58,099 nt of DNA from Myxococcales bacterium (GTDB lineage: Bacteria; Myxococcota; Polyangia; Nannocystales; Nannocystaceae). The stretch lies in NCBI GenBank assembly GCA_016793465.1, contig JAEUJW010000064.1, positions 1-58,099 on the forward strand, in the 5' to 3' direction. Position numbers and translations under genes: made by a program. Below are positions 1-12,984 of this stretch, one piece after another. The notes beneath the pieces are model-generated. The model had not been told where the DNA came from. It made no database searches and was given only the letters and a program-made list of their open reading frames with translations. Each line of letters begins with the position of its first letter. Positions within the stretch are counted from its first letter, which is position 1.

Positions 1-483
1 GGGCTTGAAGTCGCGGTGGATGAGCCCCGCCGCGTGGGCGGCCGCCAGCCCGCGCCCCGCCTGCACGAACACCGGCACGACCTCCTGCCACCCGCGCCGC
101 GCGCGTCGCAGCCAGCGCTTCAGCGTGGTCCCGGCGATGAACTCCATGGCGATGAACACCTGGTCGCCGAACGTCCCGACCTCGTGCACCGTGACGACGT
201 TGGGGTGGGCCAGCCGCGCCATCGCCTGGGCCTCGCGCAGCAGCCGCGCCTGCCCGTGCGTGCTCCGCCCCGAGCGCGCCGCCACCTGCGGTCGCAGCAG
301 CTTGATCGCCACCTTGCGGTCGAGCTCCGCGTCGTAGGCCGCGCACACCAGGCCCATGCCGCCGGCGCCCAGCGCATTCAGGACCGCGAAGCGACCGATT
401 CGTGCCGGCAATTCGGGCGCGTCCCTGACGTCAGGGCCTCCTCGGCTCCGCGTCGCATCGTCCCGAACATCCACCCCCGTCAC
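1..483 (-). CDS. Ser/Thr protein kinase (Hanks type), C-terminal part beyond the left edge
   Basis: The reading frame enters from the left edge. From the GTG at 483 it encodes about 28 leading residues, then a kinase N-lobe: glycine loop LGAGGMGLV (about residues 38-46), VAIKLL with the ATP-binding Lys near residue 61, an EFIAGTTL-like hinge, and the catalytic loop IHRDFKP in the last visible codons (about 154-161). Everything after HRDFKP is missing. I chose the GTG because a TATCCT box (492-497) lies 8 nt upstream, as at many starts in this window. A perfect 14-bp palindrome (423-436, CCCTGACGTCAGGG) falls in the codons before the kinase domain. It is co-directional with the pal operon, 172 bp downstream of it. 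Substrate unknown. Confidence 0.88.
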   Translation of the reverse strand, partial: MTGVDVRDDATRSRGGPDVRDAPELPARIGRFAVLNALGAGGMGLVCAAYDAELDRKVAIKLLRPQVAARSGRSTHGQARLLREAQAMARLAHPNVVTVHEVGTFGDQVFIAMEFIAGTTLKRWLRRARRGWQEVVPVFVQAGRGLAAAHAAGLIHRDFKP

Positions 484-491
484 GGCCGTCC

Positions 492-497
492 AGGATA
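492..497 (-). promoter_or_regulatory. -10 box TATCCT of the left-edge kinase
   Basis: TATCCT on the minus strand, 8 nt before the GTG start. It implies a leaderless or near-leaderless transcript. Confidence 0.5.
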
Positions 498-655
498 ACC
501 CCGCCGCGCCCGGTCGAGGAAGCCGCGGCGCGCGTGCGCGTAACCAGCCCGACGGCTCCGCGAGACCCGCCCTCCTCGCAGACGCCGGAATTACGGCCGC
601 CGCACGGTTTTCGCGATCTCACCGGCGACGTCACGATACGGGCCGTCCGCCCGCC

Positions 656-1642
656 TCACTTGGTCTTGCCGGGCTTCGTCGGCCGCGTCGTCGGCTGGGA
701 CTTCGTCTCGGTCTTGGGGGCCTGGGTCCCCTGCACGCTCTGCTTGGCGGCGGCGCCCGCATTCGCGTCCTCGCGGTCGAAGCACAGGTCGCCGTTGTCC
801 TTCTTCAGCGTGTCGACCTGGTCCTTCGCGGCCTTCTGATACTGCTGACTCGCGGTCGAGCCCGGCCGGGTCAGCGCCTCGAAGTAGGCGATCGCGTTCT
901 TGCACTGCCCGAGCTTGGCGAAGCCCAGCCCCGAGTAGTACAGCGCGTCGGCCACGATCGGGTCCTCGCTGTGGTCCTGGATCAGGCGGTAGAACACGCC
1001 CAATGCGCTCTTGTAATCGCGCTCATTGTAGAACGTCTGCCCGATCTTGAAGTTCGCCTCCGGCAGCTTCGGGTCGCCGGGATAACGCGAGATGAACGTC
1101 CGCCACAGGTTGCGCGACAGCTTGTAGTTCTTCCGCTGCAGCTGACGATCGGCCTCGCCCCACAGCTCGTCCTTGCCCTCGGGGATGTTGGTCGCCTCGT
1201 TGAGCTTCTCCTCGAGCGTGCGCAGGCGCGTGTCGACGTCCGAGCGCAGCTCGGCCATCGCGTGCGTCGTCTCCGAGGCCACCAGCTCGGCGTTCTCCGC
1301 CTTGCCGCGCAGCTCCTGGACCTCCGTCTCCACGGTGTCCATGCGCGCCCCGATGCCCGCCTGGCTGCCGCGCAGCAGGCTCTCCGCCTGGTCGAGCTTG
1401 GCCTGCAGCTCGGCCAGCTTCTGGTCGGCCTCGGCCAGCTTCTCGTCCATCTGCTTGCCGCGGTCGCCGGTCGACTGGTCGAGCCTCGACACCTGCGCGG
1501 CCAGCTCGTCGTGCTGCGACTTCAGCGTCAGGCACCCGCCGGCGCCGAGCGCGAGCGCCGAAACGACCGCCGGCCCCACCAGCCCCCGCAGGAGGGTCGT
1601 GGTGGCGCCGGACGGACGGGCGTTGCGGCTGCGCGCGCTCAC
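656..1642 (-). CDS. cpoB: CpoB/YbgF-like lipoprotein (coiled coil + TPR), Tol-Pal partner
   Basis: 328 residues. A signal peptide ends in a lipobox (ALGAGGC). A long coiled coil follows (about residues 40-150, heptads such as LAEADQKLAELQAKL), then TPR-like helices (ANFKIGQTFYNERDYKSALGVF and on) and a Lys/Thr-rich tail. This is the architecture of CpoB (YbgF), which links Tol-Pal to outer-membrane constriction and peptidoglycan synthesis. The GTG start overlaps the TGA of the upstream pal gene (GTGA), so translation is probably coupled. It is longer than E. coli CpoB and is lipid-anchored, as common in deltaproteobacterial homologues. Confidence 0.8.
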   Translation of the reverse strand: MSARSRNARPSGATTTLLRGLVGPAVVSALALGAGGCLTLKSQHDELAAQVSRLDQSTGDRGKQMDEKLAEADQKLAELQAKLDQAESLLRGSQAGIGARMDTVETEVQELRGKAENAELVASETTHAMAELRSDVDTRLRTLEEKLNEATNIPEGKDELWGEADRQLQRKNYKLSRNLWRTFISRYPGDPKLPEANFKIGQTFYNERDYKSALGVFYRLIQDHSEDPIVADALYYSGLGFAKLGQCKNAIAYFEALTRPGSTASQQYQKAAKDQVDTLKKDNGDLCFDREDANAGAAAKQSVQGTQAPKTETKSQPTTRPTKPGKTK

Positions 1643-2502
1643 TGCCACACGAACTGGACGCGGCGGTCCTTGGCCATGCTCGCGTCGTCGGTGCCGGTCG
1701 ACTCGAGGTCGCCCTTCGAGACCACGTTCATCTGGTTGGGGTCGACGCCGAGGGTCTTCAGGAAGTCCTTGACGTTGTTGCCGCGCTTGTCGGTCAGCAT
1801 GATGTTGTACTCCTCGGTGCCGCGCGAGTCGGCGTGCGCCTCGAGGATGACCGTCTTGGTCGCGTTGGTCTTCATGCACTCGGCCAGCGCCTTCAGCTTC
1901 TCCTGGTCGGCGGGCTCGAGGTTCGGCGAGTCGAAGCCGAAGTACAGGGTCTCGGTCTGCGGGCACGGGTTGCCGCCGGCGCCCTCGGAGATGCCGGAGA
2001 ACACGCAGTTGCCGTTGTCGCAGATCTCCTCCATCGCACACTGGTCGTCGGTCGTGCACTGGGAGCCGCCGCCGCCGCCCGGCGTCAGGCAGCGCCCGGT
2101 GCCGATGTCACAGGTGTTCGGGGTGCACTCGGCGTCCGAGGTGCACGCGGCGCAGGCGCCCGCGGTGCAGATCAGCCCGCCCGGGCAGTCGATGGACTGC
2201 GTGCAGGGGTTGCCGACGCCGTCCGCGCCGCCGCCGCCCGTGCCGACCGTCGCCGGGTCCTGGCAGCGGAACTCGGCGCACTTCCAATTCGCCCCGTTCG
2301 GCCCCTTGCCGGTGCAATCCGTGTCCGTCTTGCAGTTCTGGCAGATGCCCTCGACGCACTTCTCGTCGAGGTCCACGTTGCAGTGCTTGTCCTTCTTGCA
2401 CTTCGGGTACTCGGGCTTTTTACACGCCGCGGTCGACAGGCCCAGCACGGCGACGCCGAGGGCGAGTAGATGGGGGGTCAAACGGGACAGCATGGCGCGC
2501 AT
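1639..2502 (-). CDS. pal: Pal/OmpA-family lipoprotein with Cys-rich linker
   Basis: 287 residues. Lipobox LSTAAC follows a short signal peptide. A Cys-rich stretch (about residues 20-175) holds several small CxxxxxC-type modules separated by Gly runs. The C-terminal OmpA-like domain (about 180-287) has the peptidoglycan-binding signature AHADSRGTEEYNIMLTDKRGNNV and the strand YFGFDSPNLEP. OmpA-like domains bind meso-DAP in peptidoglycan. The ATG at 2502 has a GGAG ribosome binding site 8 nt upstream; a nearby ATG at 2493 is possible. First gene of a two-gene operon. The long disulfide-rich spacer is not seen in classical Pal. Confidence 0.85.
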   Translation of the reverse strand: MRAMLSRLTPHLLALGVAVLGLSTAACKKPEYPKCKKDKHCNVDLDEKCVEGICQNCKTDTDCTGKGPNGANWKCAEFRCQDPATVGTGGGGADGVGNPCTQSIDCPGGLICTAGACAACTSDAECTPNTCDIGTGRCLTPGGGGGSQCTTDDQCAMEEICDNGNCVFSGISEGAGGNPCPQTETLYFGFDSPNLEPADQEKLKALAECMKTNATKTVILEAHADSRGTEEYNIMLTDKRGNNVKDFLKTLGVDPNQMNVVSKGDLESTGTDDASMAKDRRVQFVWQ

Positions 2503-2810
2503 TGTGGCGGCTCCGGGGAGACTGGGGAAGTTTCCGACGCGTCGTACGCGTGCACGGGTTCGAGGGCCCCAGGAATAGCCTCCCTGCGTGCGTAGTGTCA
2601 ACCAAGCGGGCGAAACTAGGGGTCAAAGCGCCGCGGCCCTGCGTGCCCCGGAGCGGCCCGCGGCCGCGTTCGCCACACGCTCGCCGTCACCGCCGCCGCG
2701 CCTGCCGAAGTCCTCCGCCCCCCACCGTCCGCAGTCCCCGCGACCCGCGGCGAACCAGCGCACAACGCCGTGCTTTTGCTTCTGCACCGGCTCTGGCATG
2801 GTTCGCCGCG
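2503..2810. other. intergenic region between divergent pal and 2811 gene
   Basis: 308 bp without a convincing gene. It holds the pal promoter and, near 2797-2802, a CATGGT that could be a -10 for the rightward gene. Nothing else recognised. Confidence 0.6.
2572..2601 (-). promoter_or_regulatory. sigma70-type promoter of pal-cpoB
   Basis: On the minus strand a perfect TTGACA (2596-2601) is followed after 18 nt by TATTCC (2572-2577). Transcription would begin near 2565, giving a leader of about 60 nt before the pal ATG. Unlike most starts here, this one has both a leader and a Shine-Dalgarno. Confidence 0.55.
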
Positions 2811-3101
2811 ATGGCGCCCGTCGACCACAAGACGATGTTCGAGATCTACCGCGAGACCGACTATAATCGCGCCTTCCACTGCGTGTTCTTCACGGAGCTC
2901 GACGAACACAACCGCGGCAAAGAGATCGCCAGGGCCGCCGCCGGCGAGACGGTCTTCTCCGGCTTCGTCCACGACCACGTGAAGGAGGACGCCCGCGCCG
3001 CCATCCTCGCCATCGTCGACGAGCTCAACGCCATGGACGAAGACTCCGCCGGCATCCCCCACGCCGAGGTCCAGCGCCGCCTCGCCGACTTCCTCGCCTG
3101 A
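2811..3101 (+). CDS. small hypothetical protein
   Basis: 96 residues, acidic, no signal peptide or membrane segment. It has the character of a small soluble helical protein (FEIYRETDYNRAFHCVFFTELDEHN; AAILAIVDELNAMDED). I do not recognise the family. The ATG at 2811 is the first plausible start; a CATGGT box lies 8 nt before it, like other leaderless-type starts here. The next gene begins 5 nt after its stop, so the two probably form an operon. Confidence 0.6.
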   Translation: MAPVDHKTMFEIYRETDYNRAFHCVFFTELDEHNRGKEIARAAAGETVFSGFVHDHVKEDARAAILAIVDELNAMDEDSAGIPHAEVQRRLADFLA

Positions 3102-3105
3102 CCCG

Positions 3106-4086
3106 ATGCTCCCGGGCTCCCACCGCTTGCCGGCCTGCGCCCTCGCCTGCGCCCTCGCCTGCGCCCTCGAGCCCGAGCACACCCTCGGCTCCCCGCTCGC
3201 CGAGTTCGAACTCCAGCTCGCACCCGCCGACGCACCCGCCGCCCACCTCGCCTGGCAACCCCCGCGCTGCCCCCTCGTCTACCGCGTCCGCGTCGACGAG
3301 ACCTACCCCCCGGGCGTCGCCGAGTTCCTCAACACCCGGCCCGAACACAGCGAGAGCTGGCTCGCCGTCGAGCCCGCCGACTCCACCTGGCCCCCGGGAC
3401 CTGTCCCTACGGACAGGGTGTTCGCCAGCTCGCTGGTGTTCACCGGCCCGCGCACCCAGCACCGCCCGCTGCGCCGCGAGTTCGCCCTGTCCGCCGCGCT
3501 CGCCGGCCCCGCCTCGCCCGACGCCGCCTGCTTCGAACGCACCTGGGACCCCGTCGAGGACGCGCTCGCGCTCGGCTGGCCGCAGCTGCCCGCCCGCATC
3601 ACCGCGGTCGGCGAGTCGTGGACCGGCGCGCGCGTCGAGTCGCGCTGCAACCGCTCGGCCTGCGTCGACCCCGAGACCCACGGCGGCGGCAAGACCGCCC
3701 ACCACCTCCCGTGCGTGACGCCGTCGTGGCGCGAGCGCCTCGACGGCCTCGGCGAGCTGCCCGCGCCGGACGGCCCGCTCCGCGTCGCCGTGATCTCGAG
3801 CGCGTGGACCGACGGCAACCCGGTCGGCGAGGGCCTGTCGAGCGAGCGCACCGCCGTGGTCTCGCTGACCGACGGCCGCCTCGTGCACGCGCACGCGAAG
3901 ATCCACCACGGCTACTCCGGCATCGAACGCGAGCTCCGCCTCGACGCCGTCGACACCTGCCCCGGCAGCCTCGTCAGCGCCGGCTGGCAGCCCCCCGCGT
4001 CCGTCGTCGACGCCCGCGAGGCCGTCCTCGCCGCGCGCGACAAGACCCCCCGCTCGACTGGAATAACCGCCCAAAAGGGGCGTTAG
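3106..4086 (+). CDS. hypothetical protein, possibly exported
   Basis: 326 residues. The N-terminus repeats ACAL three times, which could be a short signal or lipoprotein segment. The rest is soluble, with scattered Cys ([26 protein letters not shown]). No family recognised. Codon use is typical of the region. A perfect copy of the dispersed palindrome (CCTGTCC-CTAC-GGACAGG, 3400-3417) is read in frame as PVPTDR around residue 100. Stop is 7 nt before murA. Confidence 0.6.
   Translation: MLPGSHRLPACALACALACALEPEHTLGSPLAEFELQLAPADAPAAHLAWQPPRCPLVYRVRVDETYPPGVAEFLNTRPEHSESWLAVEPADSTWPPGPVPTDRVFASSLVFTGPRTQHRPLRREFALSAALAGPASPDAACFERTWDPVEDALALGWPQLPARITAVGESWTGARVESRCNRSACVDPETHGGGKTAHHLPCVTPSWRERLDGLGELPAPDGPLRVAVISSAWTDGNPVGEGLSSERTAVVSLTDGRLVHAHAKIHHGYSGIERELRLDAVDTCPGSLVSAGWQPPASVVDAREAVLAARDKTPRSTGITAQKGR
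3400..3417. repeat. dispersed palindrome, copy 1
   Basis: CCTGTCC-CTAC-GGACAGG, perfect 7-bp arms with a 4-nt spacer, inside the 3106-4086 frame. Confidence 0.75.
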
Positions 4087-4093
4087 GGCCGAT

Positions 4094-5359
4094 ATGGACA
4101 AGATCGTCATCCACGGTGGCCACCGCCTCTCCGGCGAGATCCGCATCCTCGGCGCCAAAAACGCCGCCCTCCCGATCCAGTGCGCCGCCCTCCTGACGGA
4201 CACGCCCACCACCCTCCGCCACGTCCCCCGCCTCAGCGACGTCGCGACCATGAACCAGCTGCTCGCCGGCCTCGGCTGCGAGGTCGACGGCGACCGCACC
4301 CTGACGATCGACCCCGCCGGCGTCGCCACCGGCCCGCTCGAGGCCCCCTACGATTTAGTCAAAACCATGCGCGCCTCGGTCACCGTGATGGGCCCGCTGC
4401 TCGCCCGCTACGGCCGCTGCCGCGTGTCGCTGCCCGGCGGCTGCGCGATCGGTGCCCGCCCGATCGACCAGCACCTGCGCGGCCTCGAGGCCCTCGGCGC
4501 CAAGATCCGCATGGCCCACGGCTACGTCGAGCTGAAGGCCAGGCGCCTGAAGGGCGCCCGCTTCAACTTCGACATCGTCACCGTCGGCGGCACCCAGAAC
4601 GTCATGATGGCCGCCGCCCTCGCCAAGGGCACCAGCATCCTCGAGAACGTCGCCCGCGAGCCCGAGGTCCAGGAGCTCGCCGTCGTGCTCGGCAAGATGG
4701 GCGCGAAGATCCGCGGCGCCGGCACCTCGACCATGGAGATCGAAGGCGTCGACAACCTCTCCGGCATCGACCACGCGATCCTCCCCGACCGCATCGAGGC
4801 CGGCACCTTCATGGTCGCCGCCGCGATCACGCGCGGCGACGTCCTCCTCGAGCACGCCCCGGTAGATCACCTCCACGCCGTCATCGCCAAGCTCGAGGAG
4901 GCCGGCGCCCGCTGCGTCGTCGAACCGCGCGGCCTCCGCGTCGTGGGCCCCGAGGCCCTGCAACCGATCGACCTCGTGACCCGCCCGCACCCCGGCTTCC
5001 CCACCGACATGCAGGCGCAGATGATGGTCCTCGCCACCTGCGCTCACGGCCAGAGCATCATCACCGAGACGATCTTCGAGAACCGCTTCATGCACGTCCC
5101 GGAGCTCAACCGCCTCGGCGCCGACATCCACATCAACGGCAACTCCGCAGTAATTAAAGGTCCCGCGCGCTACAGCGGCACCACCGTGATGGCCACCGAC
5201 CTGCGCGCCAGCGCCAGCCTGGTGCTCGCCGGCCTCGTCGCCGAAGGCAAGACCGAGATCCGCCGCGTGTACCATATCGACCGCGGCTACGAGGCCATCG
5301 AAAAACGCCTGCGCCCGGTCGGCGCGAAGATCCGCCGGTACCACGGCGCCCAGAGCTGA
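4094..5359 (+). CDS. murA: UDP-N-acetylglucosamine 1-carboxyvinyltransferase
   Basis: 421 residues, the usual MurA length. It transfers enolpyruvate from PEP to UDP-GlcNAc, the first committed step of peptidoglycan synthesis, in the cytoplasm. Landmarks: LGAKNAALP near the N-terminus (Lys-Asn pair), the active-site loop [14 protein letters not shown] with the catalytic Cys (Cys-115 type, so fosfomycin-sensitive in principle), the Asp in [11 protein letters not shown], and [14 protein letters not shown]. Two AT-rich codon patches stand out: GAT TTA GTC AAA near 4350 and GTA ATT AAA near 5150. No strong Shine-Dalgarno. Confidence 0.97.
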   Translation: MDKIVIHGGHRLSGEIRILGAKNAALPIQCAALLTDTPTTLRHVPRLSDVATMNQLLAGLGCEVDGDRTLTIDPAGVATGPLEAPYDLVKTMRASVTVMGPLLARYGRCRVSLPGGCAIGARPIDQHLRGLEALGAKIRMAHGYVELKARRLKGARFNFDIVTVGGTQNVMMAAALAKGTSILENVAREPEVQELAVVLGKMGAKIRGAGTSTMEIEGVDNLSGIDHAILPDRIEAGTFMVAAAITRGDVLLEHAPVDHLHAVIAKLEEAGARCVVEPRGLRVVGPEALQPIDLVTRPHPGFPTDMQAQMMVLATCAHGQSIITETIFENRFMHVPELNRLGADIHINGNSAVIKGPARYSGTTVMATDLRASASLVLAGLVAEGKTEIRRVYHIDRGYEAIEKRLRPVGAKIRRYHGAQS

Positions 5360-5457
5360 TCTCCTGCGGAGAGCGAAGCCGCGCAGGCGCCGCACACCCG
5401 CCTGTACGCCCCCAAAAGCCCGCACAAAGCACTTCCACCGATCCAGTGGAGAGAAAC

Positions 5458-6201
5458 ATGGCGCTCCGGCATTATGGATCGCCGAAGGACTGCATGAGCA
5501 AGCACGACGACCCCAGCCTGGTCCGCACGGCCGTCGCCCAGCGACTCAAGGTCCATGTCCGCCTCGCCCAGCAAGGCATCAGCCCCACCAACGATCAGCG
5601 CCGCCGCCTCGCCCACGCGCTGCCCGACATCCTCCCGTTCGGCGACCGCCACTACGCCGCCGCCCACATCGTGCTCGACTGGGACCACCACCTCCCATCC
5701 GAGGCCGTGCTCATCCGCCTCTACCTCAGCTACACCGAGCGCGAGGCCAACGACGTCGAGGCCTCGCTGAAGCTCCGCGACCGCGAGATCGACGCCGACA
5801 ACCTCTACCCCGAGTTCGACGTCCCCGACTACGGCGAGATCGACGCCAGCGAGACGTACATCGGCGTGGTCCGCACCGCCACCTACGACATCGAGGAGCT
5901 GCGCTTCTTCAGCGACTGGCGCAAGAGCGTGCAGCAGCCGGTCGTCCGCGAGGTCCTCGGCATCGTCCGCGCCCACCCCGGCTACGAACGCTCGATGCGC
6001 GAGCGCTCCCACGACAACCTCGGCCCCCCGGTCGTGATCGGCTGGACCCCGCCCTGCCTCGCCAACTCGCGCCACTGGGCCGTCGAGGTCTGGCTGCTCG
6101 TCGACTTCGACGGCCACATGGGCCGCGCCCACGTGTTCATGGTCGACAACAAGGCCCGCGCCGTCACCCGCGAGTTCTTCACCGAAGTGCAGATCGGCTA
6201 G
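5458..6201 (+). CDS. hypothetical protein
   Basis: About 247 residues from the ATG at 5458, which has GGAGAG 6 nt upstream; a GTG at 5446 and an ATG at 5494 are alternatives. Soluble, rich in charged and aromatic residues, with a C-terminal half of strand-like segments (HWAVEVWLLVDFDGHMGRAHVFMVDNKARAV). I do not recognise the family. It is convergent with the MglA-like gene, separated by a 24-bp perfect palindrome. Confidence 0.65.
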   Translation: MALRHYGSPKDCMSKHDDPSLVRTAVAQRLKVHVRLAQQGISPTNDQRRRLAHALPDILPFGDRHYAAAHIVLDWDHHLPSEAVLIRLYLSYTEREANDVEASLKLRDREIDADNLYPEFDVPDYGEIDASETYIGVVRTATYDIEELRFFSDWRKSVQQPVVREVLGIVRAHPGYERSMRERSHDNLGPPVVIGWTPPCLANSRHWAVEVWLLVDFDGHMGRAHVFMVDNKARAVTREFFTEVQIG

Positions 6202-6203
6202 GC

Positions 6204-6227
6204 GTCGCTGTCCCGCGGGACAGCGAC
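6204..6227. repeat. dispersed palindrome, copy 2 (extended, intergenic)
   Basis: A perfect 24-bp palindrome whose core is CTGTCC-CGCG-GGACAG (6208-6223). It fills the gap between two convergent stop codons. It could act as a two-way terminator stem, but no T-run follows on either side. Confidence 0.75.
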
Positions 6228-6233
6228 GACGGT

Positions 6234-6860
6234 TCACGCCTCCGCGTACTCGCCGCTCTCGCTGCCGTCGCTGCTGCTGCCCCGCCGCAGGTCCATCAGC
6301 ACCAGCTCGGCGACGCTCTTCAACGTGTCGAACACGCCGACGCCGGTCATCGCCACCGCCTCGAACGCCGGCCGCCCCGACGCGTTGAGCTGCCCCGCCA
6401 GCACCTCGACCGGCGCCGCGTTCGGCAGGTCGCGCTTGTTGTACTGGAACACCAGCGGCACCCGGTCGAACGCGTAGCCCTGCAGCGCCAGGTTGGTCTC
6501 GAGGCGCTCGAGCGACTCGACGTTGGCCTCCTCGCGCTCGGTCTGCGAGTCCGCGACGAACACCACCCCGTCGACCCCCTTGAGGATCTGCACCCGCGAG
6601 GCGTCGTGGAACACCGCCCCCGGCACCGTGTGCAGGTGCAGGCGGATCTTGAAGCCGCGGATCTCCCCCAGCGACTGCGGCGCGAGGCTGAAGGAGAGCG
6701 TGCGCTCGCTCCCCGTCATCACGCTCGTCATCTGCGTGCGGAGCTCGGGCGCCGTCCGCGAGTAGATGTACTGCAGGTTGGTCGTCTTACCGCCGAGCCC
6801 GGGGCCGTGATACACGAGCTTGCAGCTGATCTCCCGCGCCCTGTAGTCGATGAACGACAT
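6234..6860 (-). CDS. MglA-like small Ras-family GTPase
   Basis: 208 residues from the ATG at 6860 (MSFIDYRAREISCKLVYHG), collinear with Myxococcus MglA. P-loop GPGLGGKTTN, switch region, VPGAVFHDASR (Walker-B equivalent), then GVDGVVFVADSQ and QYNKRDLPNA for guanine recognition. MglA sets the leading pole and drives gliding motors, controlled by its Roadblock partner MglB; paralogues have other polarity roles. Here the P-loop has Gly where MglA has Cys (GLCGKTT). No adjacent mglB, but two Roadblock proteins lie near 48-50.5 kb. The longer upstream frame (to 7055) looks non-coding. Confidence 0.88.
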   Translation of the reverse strand: MSFIDYRAREISCKLVYHGPGLGGKTTNLQYIYSRTAPELRTQMTSVMTGSERTLSFSLAPQSLGEIRGFKIRLHLHTVPGAVFHDASRVQILKGVDGVVFVADSQTEREEANVESLERLETNLALQGYAFDRVPLVFQYNKRDLPNAAPVEVLAGQLNASGRPAFEAVAMTGVGVFDTLKSVAELVLMDLRRGSSSDGSESGEYAEA

Positions 6861-7116
6861 CGCCTTGTCCCCGCGCTCCTGACACCGCCGGTGCAGCCCG
6901 GCGAGCTGCGACGCCGTACGGAACGCCGTCACCGCCGCATCCTCGAGGATGCCGGGATTGTGGCGGATGTCGAGCGCAGCGAGCCCGCGTGTGTGCGCCG
7001 CTCCACCACGCTCGACCGAGTCCATCATCAGCGCGTTGTCGCTCGCGCCCGACATGCCGCGAGGACCACGACGGCGACGCGACGGTCACCGCCGACCGCC
7101 GCGCCCGCGCGACGGC

Positions 7117-10236
<3,120 letters not shown>

Positions 10237-10459
10237 GGCGGATCGGACAGATCGGGCCGCGAGGGCCGAAAGCAGCCCCGAAGGGCCGCGAATGACTGCT
10301 CATGCCCGCGGGCGTGAGACGGGCAAGGGTACGGGCCGGGCGCGGCCGTGTCCACGGGCCAGGATGCCGCCTCCCGCCCCATTTCTGACCGCCGCCCGCG
10401 ATTTACCGGGGCCGCGACGCGCCCCTCGCCCGCGATTTCGCCGCCCGCGGACCTGCTGC

Positions 10460-10465
10460 TATCGT
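10460..10465 (+). promoter_or_regulatory. -10 box TATCGT, leaderless type
   Basis: TATCGT 9 nt before the GTG start of the carboxypeptidase gene at 10475. Confidence 0.55.
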
Positions 10466-10474
10466 CGCCCCACC

Positions 10475-11405
10475 GTGGTCCCTGCCCCGCTGCGCCCGCG
10501 CGCGCTCCGCCCCGGCGCCCGCATCCACATCGTCGCGCCCTCGGGCCCCGTCCCGCCCGACCGCCTCGAGGCCGGCCTCGCCGCCCTGCGAAACTTCGTC
10601 CCGGGTGAGATCTCGCTCGCCCCCAACCTCCCGCTCCGCGCCGGCTACTTCGCGGGCGACGACCGCGCCCGCCTCGACGCCCTCCAGGCCGCCCTCGCCG
10701 ACCCCGAGATCGACGCCGTGGTCTGCGCCCGCGGCGGCTACGGCCTCACCCGCCTGCTGCCCCTCCTCGACCCCGCCCGCCTCGCCGCCGCCCCCAAGCT
10801 GCTCGTCGGCTTCTCCGACATCACCGCCCTGCTCGCCTGGGCGCTCGCCCGCGTCGGCCTCGCCTCCGTGCACGGCCCGGTCGTCACCCAGCTCGCCACC
10901 GTCGCCCCCGAGGACGGCGAGCGCCTGGCCCTCCTGCTCGCCGGCGAGGACCCCGGCGCCCTGTCCGCAGAGACAGGTTCGGTGCTGCGCGGCGGCCGCG
11001 TCGAGGGCCCGCTGTTCGCCGGCAACCTCGAGGTGCTGCGCTCGCTCGTCGGCACCCGCGCCATGCCCGACCTCGCCGGCTGCGTGCTCGCGCTCGAGGA
11101 GATCGGCGAGCGCCCCTACCGCATCGACCGCGCGCTCACCCAGCTGCTCACCAGCGGCGCCCTGCGCGGCGTCCGCGGCGTCGCCCTCGGCCAGCTCGTC
11201 GCCTGCGAGGAGCCCGCGACCGGCAACCCCGACAGCCCGACCGCCGAGGAGGTCCTGCTCGAGCGCCTCGGCGTGCTCGGCGTGCCGGTCGTGACCGGCT
11301 TCCCCTTCGGCCACGCGCCCGACCGCCACGCGCCGCTGCCGGTCGGCAGCGTCGTGCGCCTCGACGCCGAGCACGGCGACCTCACCATGCTCGAGCCGCT
11401 GACCG

Positions 11406-11434
<29 letters not shown>
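10475..11434 (+). CDS. LD-carboxypeptidase / MccF-like, peptidase family S66
   Basis: 319 residues from the GTG at 10475. S66 enzymes cleave LD-peptide bonds in peptidoglycan recycling, or microcin-type adducts (MccF). Landmarks: RIHIVAPSGPVPP at the N-terminus, CARGGYGLTRLLP, the nucleophile motif VGFSDITALL, SVHGPVVTQL, GPLFAGNLEVL with the charge-relay Glu region, and the His motif GFPFGHAPDRHAPLPVG. A palindrome copy (10960-10977) encodes LSAETG in the variable loop before GPLFAGNL. The 3' end overlaps the convergent aldo/keto reductase gene by 29 bp. Confidence 0.9.
10960..10977. repeat. dispersed palindrome, copy 3 (imperfect)
   Basis: CCTGTC-CGCAGA-GACAGG: 6-bp arms; one inner pair differs from the consensus. 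In frame in the S66 peptidase gene. Confidence 0.6.
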
Positions 11435-12431
<997 letters not shown>

Positions 12432-12473
12432 GATCGCGTCTCCTCCGCGCGACCATACCAGCCCGCCCCGCGC

Positions 12474-12659
12474 TTATGACACCCGCGAGCCGGCCAGCGC
12501 CAGCTCCACGCCCGTCACCACCGGCCGCGCCGGCTCGCCGTGGCCGTTCGCCGGCCACGCGTGCGGCAGCCCCAGCGCCAGGCGAGCGCCCGCCTGCGGC
12601 CACGCGTACTGGACCTTCAGGCAGAGGTACACCCAGGGGACATCGGACTTCGTGGACAT
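12474..12659 (-). CDS. small hypothetical protein
   Basis: 61 residues starting MSTKSDVPWVYLCLKVQY, rich in Trp, Ala, Gly and Pro. The ATG at 12659 has GGAG 7 nt upstream, the main reason to accept it. No signal peptide. Family not recognised. It sits upstream of the aldo/keto reductase on the same strand. Confidence 0.45.
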   Translation of the reverse strand: MSTKSDVPWVYLCLKVQYAWPQAGARLALGLPHAWPANGHGEPARPVVTGVELALAGSRVS

Positions 12660-12984
12660 GATGGGCTCCGGCTAGTTGTTCATAGCAAAGCAAGACGCGG
12701 GCCAACCGCGCAATAAGTCCCGAACGGCGTCACCCCGTGCGTGCACGCGCGGCCTATCGTCAACACTGCGACCGTCGCTTCACACCCCGCTTACAAGCAT
12801 GTCCTTAGCGACATGTCTCGAAGACCAGTGAACGAAGTTCCCGGCTCCGTCGCGGCGATCCGCCGCCATCCACGCGTACGCGCAAGAACAACGGACAATC
12901 GCGCGACACCTGGCGGACGCCGTGTGACCGCCGCTACGCGGACGGGCAAACGACCGGACACGTGTCCATGCCTGCGCTGCGCCG
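12660..12984. other. non-coding region with two inverted repeats
   Basis: 325 bp, slightly lower GC, no convincing gene. It contains CATGTC-CTTAGC-GACATG (12798-12815) and a perfect palindrome GGACACGTGTCC (12956-12967), both built from TGTC/GACA half-sites related to the dispersed palindrome. A TATCGT occurs near 12763 with no start codon at the usual distance. Confidence 0.5.

Noticed and set aside
356..2578. Very long plus-strand frame opposite the kinase and pal operon
   Set aside because: It is antisense to clear genes; long open shadows are expected at this GC content. The same applies to frames opposite secA, gene 13809-14330, pfkA, pyrC and others.
3400..3417. LexA (SOS) box reading of the palindromes, since CTGT-N8-ACAG is the E. 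coli LexA pattern
   Set aside because: Copies lie inside unrelated reading frames or between convergent genes, not at promoters, and extra arm bases (CC/GG) are conserved.
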